This document shows, one piece after another, positions 60,937-64,000 of a DNA stretch of 64,000 nt; the first letter of the stretch is position 1, and the number at the start of each line of letters is the position of its first letter. The notes under the pieces were generated by a model. It saw only the letters and a program-made list of their open reading frames with translations, had not been told where the DNA came from and did not search any database. The position numbers and the translations under genes were made by a program. The DNA lies in NCBI RefSeq assembly GCF_030649675.1, contig NZ_JAUTDR010000002.1:243303-307302 (forward strand). The letters run 5' to 3'. This DNA comes from Haliea sp. E1-2-M8. Lineage in GTDB: Bacteria; Pseudomonadota; Gammaproteobacteria; Pseudomonadales; Halieaceae.

Positions 60937-61550
60937 GCCAGCATCTCCTCAAACATCTTCACCGCATCCACGGTGACCATCACCTTGTCGTAGGCGATCA
61001 GGCTGACGGGATCCACGCCATCGACATCGCGGACATCAACCTTGTGCAGGTTGCGCGCCGCCAGATACAGATTCTCACCCAGCTCCGCCGTCACGATCAG
61101 CACGCTGTCGAGACCGTATTCACCCAGCTGCTGAACCAGCAGCTTGGTCTTGGGCGCCTCGATCTCCACGCTCTCGACCACCAACAGGCGACCCTGACGG
61201 GCCAGCTCGGACATGATTGAACGCATGGCCGCGCGGTACATCTTGCGGTTCACTTTCTGGGAGTGATCCTGCGGGCGGGCCGCAAAGGTCACGCCACCGC
61301 TGCGCCAGATGGGGGAACGAATGGTTCCCGCACGGGCACGACCGGTGCCTTTCTGGCGCCAGGGCTTCTTGCCACCACCGCGCACTTCGGAGCGGGTTTT
61401 CTGCGCACGGGTACCCTGACGGGCGCCGGCCAGATAGGCAGTAACTACCTGGTGAACCAGGTCCTCATTATACTCACGGGCAAAGGCGACATCAGACACG
61501 GAAACCGTGCCCGCTGTGGCGTTACCTGGCTTGACTACACTCAATTCCAC
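60933..61550 (-). CDS. rplD: 50S ribosomal protein L4
   Basis: This 205-residue protein has [20 protein letters not shown] and [20 protein letters not shown], the extended loop lining the exit tunnel. In E. coli L4 also represses its own operon by binding the S10 leader and causing transcription attenuation. The start codon is GTG at 61550. The C-terminus [20 protein letters not shown] is the usual one. Confidence 0.97.
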   Translation of the reverse strand: MELSVVKPGNATAGTVSVSDVAFAREYNEDLVHQVVTAYLAGARQGTRAQKTRSEVRGGGKKPWRQKGTGRARAGTIRSPIWRSGGVTFAARPQDHSQKVNRKMYRAAMRSIMSELARQGRLLVVESVEIEAPKTKLLVQQLGEYGLDSVLIVTAELGENLYLAARNLHKVDVRDVDGVDPVSLIAYDKVMVTVDAVKMFEEMLA

Positions 61551-61568
61551 GTTAGAGACCCCCTAACC

Positions 61569-62204
61569 TTAAGCCTTGACCGCGGGACGCACGATCACGT
61601 CACCGCCGGGTGCACCGGGGACAGCGCCCTTGATCAGGAGCAGATTCCGCTCCAGATCAACGCGCACGACCTCCAACCCTTGGGTAGTTACGTTTTCCGC
61701 ACCCATGTGCCCGGACATTTTCTTGCCCTTGAAAACGCGACCAGGCGTCTGGCACTGGCCGATAGAACCCGGGGCACGGTGGGACAGGGAATTACCGTGA
61801 GTGGCATCCTGCATGGAAAAGTTCCAGCGCTTGATAACGCCCTGGAACCCCTTGCCCTTGGATTTGCCTGCCACGTCAACCTTCTGCCCGGCCTCGAAAC
61901 GCTCTACGGTCAACTCGGAGCCGACAGCAAGAGCCTCGTCGCTCGCGCCGAGACGGAATTCCCACAAACCGTAGCCCGCCTCGACACCCGCCTTGGCGAA
62001 ATGTCCGGCTTCTGATTTACTCACTTTCGAGGCCTTGCGGTTGCCCGCAGTCACCTGGATAGCACGATAGCCGTGGCTCTCGAGCTCTTTGATCTGAGTA
62101 ACCCGGTTTGGAGAGACCTCCACTACGGTTACTGGGATGGATGCGCCGTCCTCGGTAAAAACACGAGTCATACCGGACTTACGGCCGACTAAGCCAATAG
62201 TCAT
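61569..62204 (-). CDS. rplC: 50S ribosomal protein L3
   Basis: This 211-residue protein begins [20 protein letters not shown] and contains [20 protein letters not shown] near the peptidyl-transferase centre. In E. coli the Gln of this region is methylated by PrmB. It is separated from rpsJ by an unusually long 123-nt structured spacer. Confidence 0.98.
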   Translation of the reverse strand: MTIGLVGRKSGMTRVFTEDGASIPVTVVEVSPNRVTQIKELESHGYRAIQVTAGNRKASKVSKSEAGHFAKAGVEAGYGLWEFRLGASDEALAVGSELTVERFEAGQKVDVAGKSKGKGFQGVIKRWNFSMQDATHGNSLSHRAPGSIGQCQTPGRVFKGKKMSGHMGAENVTTQGLEVVRVDLERNLLLIKGAVPGAPGGDVIVRPAVKA

Positions 62205-62280
62205 TTTGCTAACCTCTCAGTGTACGGGGCTTACCCTCTATGGCCGCCCCGCCTTGCTTTAAAGAACCGGGCGTTACACA

Positions 62281-62327
62281 CCCGCAGGCCATGTGGGCCT
62301 ACGGGCAGGTCTTGCTACAAATTGTAG
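62281..62327 (-). promoter_or_regulatory. Structured rpsJ-rplC intercistronic region
   Basis: On the minus strand, directly after the rpsJ stop, CTACAA and TTGTAG form an odd palindrome (62327-62315). CCCGTAGGCC and GGCCTGCGGG then form a 10-bp stem (62305-62281, one G-U pair, loop of 5). No U-tract follows. It could be an mRNA-processing or translational control site. Confidence 0.5.
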
Positions 62328-62639
62328 TTAACCAAGACTGATCTGTACTTCCACACCTGCTGCCAGGTCCAGTTTCATCAGGGCGTCCACAGTTTTTTCC
62401 GTGGGCTCCACGATGTCCAACAGACGCTTGTGGGTACGAATTTCGTACTGGTCACGCGCATCTTTATTAACGTGCGGTGAAACCAGCACGGTGAACTTTT
62501 CTTTCCGGGTCGGAAGCGGGATCGGCCCCTTGACCTGGGCGCCTGTACGGCGCGCTGTCTCGACGATTTCCTGAGTAGACGTATCTATCAGACGGTGGTC
62601 GAAAGCCTTGAGGCGAATACGAATGCGTTGATTCTGCAC
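62328..62639 (-). CDS. rpsJ: 30S ribosomal protein S10
   Basis: This 103-residue protein has [20 protein letters not shown] and [20 protein letters not shown], and equals E. coli S10 in length. It is also NusE, a transcription antitermination factor. I chose GTG at 62639 because GGAG lies 9 nt upstream and length matches; TTG at 62654 would add five residues. First gene of the S10 operon. Confidence 0.97.
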   Translation of the reverse strand: MQNQRIRIRLKAFDHRLIDTSTQEIVETARRTGAQVKGPIPLPTRKEKFTVLVSPHVNKDARDQYEIRTHKRLLDIVEPTEKTVDALMKLDLAAGVEVQISLG

Positions 62640-62659
62640 CTGACCTAACTCCAATCAAT

Positions 62660-62690
62660 AAAAAACCAGGGGTCCGCTATGGAGCCCCCG
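62660..62690 (-). promoter_or_regulatory. Terminator-like hairpin in the S10 leader (candidate attenuator)
   Basis: On the minus strand GGGG plus TCC pair with GGA plus CCCC (7 bp with a 2-nt bulge), followed 3 nt later by six T. It lies between the S10 promoter and rpsJ. It could be an L4-type attenuator, or the dksA-like gene terminator that S10 transcripts must pass. Confidence 0.5.
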
Positions 62691-62704
62691 AAAAAGGAAC
62701 GCGA

Positions 62705-62733
62705 ATTCTAAAGAGCGGCTACCTGCCTGTCAA
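62705..62733 (-). promoter_or_regulatory. S10 operon sigma-70 promoter
   Basis: On the minus strand TTGACA (62733-62728) and TAGAAT (62710-62705) are spaced by exactly 17 bp. The start would be near 62698, giving a leader of about 60 nt. A GC-rich discriminator (CGCG) follows the -10, as in stringently controlled promoters. Confidence 0.8.
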
Positions 62734-62768
62734 GCAGACACCGGGATTATTTTGAGGGAAGGTGCCCT

Positions 62769-63086
62769 TTATTCGGCACATTTCACACACAACACGCTCT
62801 CCGGCAACACCTCGAGGCGGCCCGGGGCAATTTCCTCGCCACAGCTCTCGCAGAGACCATAAAGCCCCTCCTCCAGCCTCGCCAGGGCCGCCCTGACATC
62901 GCGTAGCGACTGTTCGGTCTCTACCCCAATGGCTTCCTCGACCTCGTCGTTCTCGCGCTCCTGGGCCTGCTCGGCGGAGTCGCCGGAATGGCTGCGGGTG
63001 ACGTCGCGCTTGATACTGGCCAGACGCTGCTCAAGGACTGCCAGTTTTTCCTCGAGCTGGGCCCGGGTTGACGACGATTCCGTCAC
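62769..63086 (-). CDS. DksA/TraR family zinc-finger protein
   Basis: This 105-residue protein has an N-terminal coiled-coil-like helix pair (EEKLAVLEQRLASIKRDVTR) and a C-terminal C4 zinc finger (CESCGEEIAPGRLEVLPES, then CVKC). It is shorter than DksA (about 150) and resembles the small TraR/DksA-like relatives that may act in the RNA polymerase secondary channel. The start is GTG at 63086 after a strong GGAGG site. It lies directly upstream of the S10 promoter and 32 nt behind the YdcH-like gene. Confidence 0.85.
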   Translation of the reverse strand: MTESSSTRAQLEEKLAVLEQRLASIKRDVTRSHSGDSAEQAQERENDEVEEAIGVETEQSLRDVRAALARLEEGLYGLCESCGEEIAPGRLEVLPESVLCVKCAE

Positions 63087-63118
63087 TTTACACCTCCATT
63101 ACTATCCAATTGGGGCAC

Positions 63119-63361
63119 TCACTCAGCTGCATTCAGCATGCAGTACAGGGCATCCTTGAGATGCAGGCGACGTACCTTGGCCTGCTCTTCCGTGTGTGTC
63201 GCCGCTGGCGTCACTTCATTTTCCATGTTCTCGATGCTGCGGGTCAGCTCGTGGTACTCGTCAAACAGCTTGCGGAAGTGGGCATCCGCAACCTTGAGCT
63301 CGTGGATGCGCTCGCGAAATTCCGGGAATTCGTGGACAAGATCATGATGCTCTACTGACAT
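63119..63361 (-). CDS. YdcH family (DUF465) small protein
   Basis: This 80-residue charged, mostly helical protein (MSVEHHDLVHEFPEFRERIH; ADAHFRKLFDEYHELTRSIE; KVRRLHLKDALYCML) matches the YdcH/DUF465 family, whose function is unknown. AAGGAG precedes the ATG at 63361. It is probably co-transcribed with the DksA-like gene. Confidence 0.85.
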   Translation of the reverse strand: MSVEHHDLVHEFPEFRERIHELKVADAHFRKLFDEYHELTRSIENMENEVTPAATHTEEQAKVRRLHLKDALYCMLNAAE

Positions 63362-63540
63362 GGTAACTCCTTGTGAATCGGGCTGGCTTTGCCACAGCCG
63401 CAGCATAGTGCAACCGCGGGGCATGCTCCATGATCCAGATCAGGCTATCCAGAGGACTCGCCCGGGGCGTCATATATTCCTTGACCCGCGGCCGGCGCCG
63501 GCAGACGATAGAAGGAACACAGTGTACGGAGTTCAGACCA

Positions 63541-63933
63541 GTGCGGGAACCCAACGAGACACATTCGGTATTCATGGGCTATCTGCTCTGGATCTTCGGG
63601 TTCATGGGAGCGCACCGCTTCTATTACGGCCGCCAGATTACCGGCGTTATCTGGTTTTTTACCCTGGGGCTGCTGTTCGTTGGCTGGATTATCGACCTGT
63701 TCCTGATACCCGGGATGTCCCGGTCCGCGGACCGGCGCTACAGCGAGGGCCCGGTCGATTACAACCTGGCCTGGATCCTGCTGACCTTCCTGGGGATCTT
63801 TGGGGTCCACCGCTTTTACCTGGGCAAGATCATCACCGGCCTGCTCTACCTGTTCACCCTCGGCCTGTTCGGGCTGGGGATACTCTACGACTTCCTGACC
63901 CTGAACGGGCAGATCTCCGAGAAGAACCGCTAA
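63541..63933 (+). CDS. TM2 domain membrane protein
   Basis: This 130-residue protein contains two TM2-like units: GYLLWIFGFMGAHRFYYGRQ, followed by ITGVIWFFTLGLLFVGWIID, and a second ILLTFLGIFGVHRFYLGKII with GLLYLFTLGLFGLG. Each has the G-x-HRFY-x-G motif and paired helices. Function is unknown. I prefer the GTG at 63541 (GGAG 9 nt upstream); ATG at 63574 is an alternative. The stop codon lies within the GGGGTCAG repeat that follows. Confidence 0.82.
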   Translation: MREPNETHSVFMGYLLWIFGFMGAHRFYYGRQITGVIWFFTLGLLFVGWIIDLFLIPGMSRSADRRYSEGPVDYNLAWILLTFLGIFGVHRFYLGKIITGLLYLFTLGLFGLGILYDFLTLNGQISEKNR

Positions 63934-64000
63934 ATGGGGTCAGTTAAATGGGGTCAGGTCCTTTATGAAGCATTCCCCAGAATGCTTCATAAAGGACCTG
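63931..64000. repeat. GGGGTCAG-type repeat with 21-bp hairpin, cut by the window edge
   Basis: TAAATGGGGTCAG occurs twice (63931-63943 and 63945-63957), one base apart, then a perfect 21-bp inverted repeat pairs 63955-63975 with 63980-64000 around CCCA. From memory, GGGGTCAG-bearing repeats are common near REP-type (Y1) transposase genes in this class; no transposase is in the window. The element probably continues past the right edge. Confidence 0.65.

Overview
The window looks like chromosomal DNA from a marine-type gammaproteobacterium. The best guess is Halieaceae or a neighbouring Cellvibrionales-like group, but this is inferred from gene content and not tested. The DNA is GC-rich with tight operons. 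FabA/FabB, MoaB, UvrA-MFS-SSB next to the alpha ribosomal operon, a TonB-dependent receptor and several acyl-CoA dehydrogenases all fit such a host. I recognise 73 protein genes. I see no tRNA, rRNA, CRISPR array, complete insertion sequence or prophage.

Layout. 1-4058: an FeS-type photolyase and a lipoprotein Ntn-hydrolase acylase. 4181-12954: an accessory catabolic-looking block with a cyclase-family hydrolase, a GMC oxidoreductase with its gluconate-dehydrogenase-subunit-3-like partner, a TonB receptor, a MaoC-like hydratase, a MarR-type regulator, a flavin-dependent monooxygenase and a nitroreductase. A similar 16-bp palindromic motif lies upstream of both the cyclase gene and the receptor operon. 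12961-25988: a solitary nagA; a six-gene operon of three acyl-CoA dehydrogenases, a GST and two ABC1 kinases; an aromatic amino acid hydroxylase with a MarR regulator; an M20 amidohydrolase; and a UbiA-family prenyltransferase. 26056-36418: mostly housekeeping genes (urcA-like, hemH, a small methyltransferase, a ZIP transporter, proB, obgE, rpmA, rplU, ispB, pgi, phosphomannomutase). 36434-45230: galU and manC (sugar-nucleotide supply), fabA-fabB, moaB-moeA, a degenerate RmlD-like protein, ssb and an MFS transporter. 45406-48300: uvrA.

48838-62639 is the complete S10-spc-alpha ribosomal protein block, 28 genes read leftward from rpsJ to rplQ, including secY, rpmJ and rpoA. It starts from a strong sigma-70 promoter placed directly behind a DksA/TraR-like gene, not behind tuf. 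A terminator-like hairpin lies inside the S10 leader. The window ends with a YdcH-like gene, a TM2-domain protein and the start of a GGGGTCAG-type hairpin repeat.

The most unusual non-coding signal is the 537-bp gap between uvrA and rplQ. It holds two long hairpins in opposite orientation. They share a conserved core but have different stem sequences that still pair, as expected for a dispersed element under structural selection.
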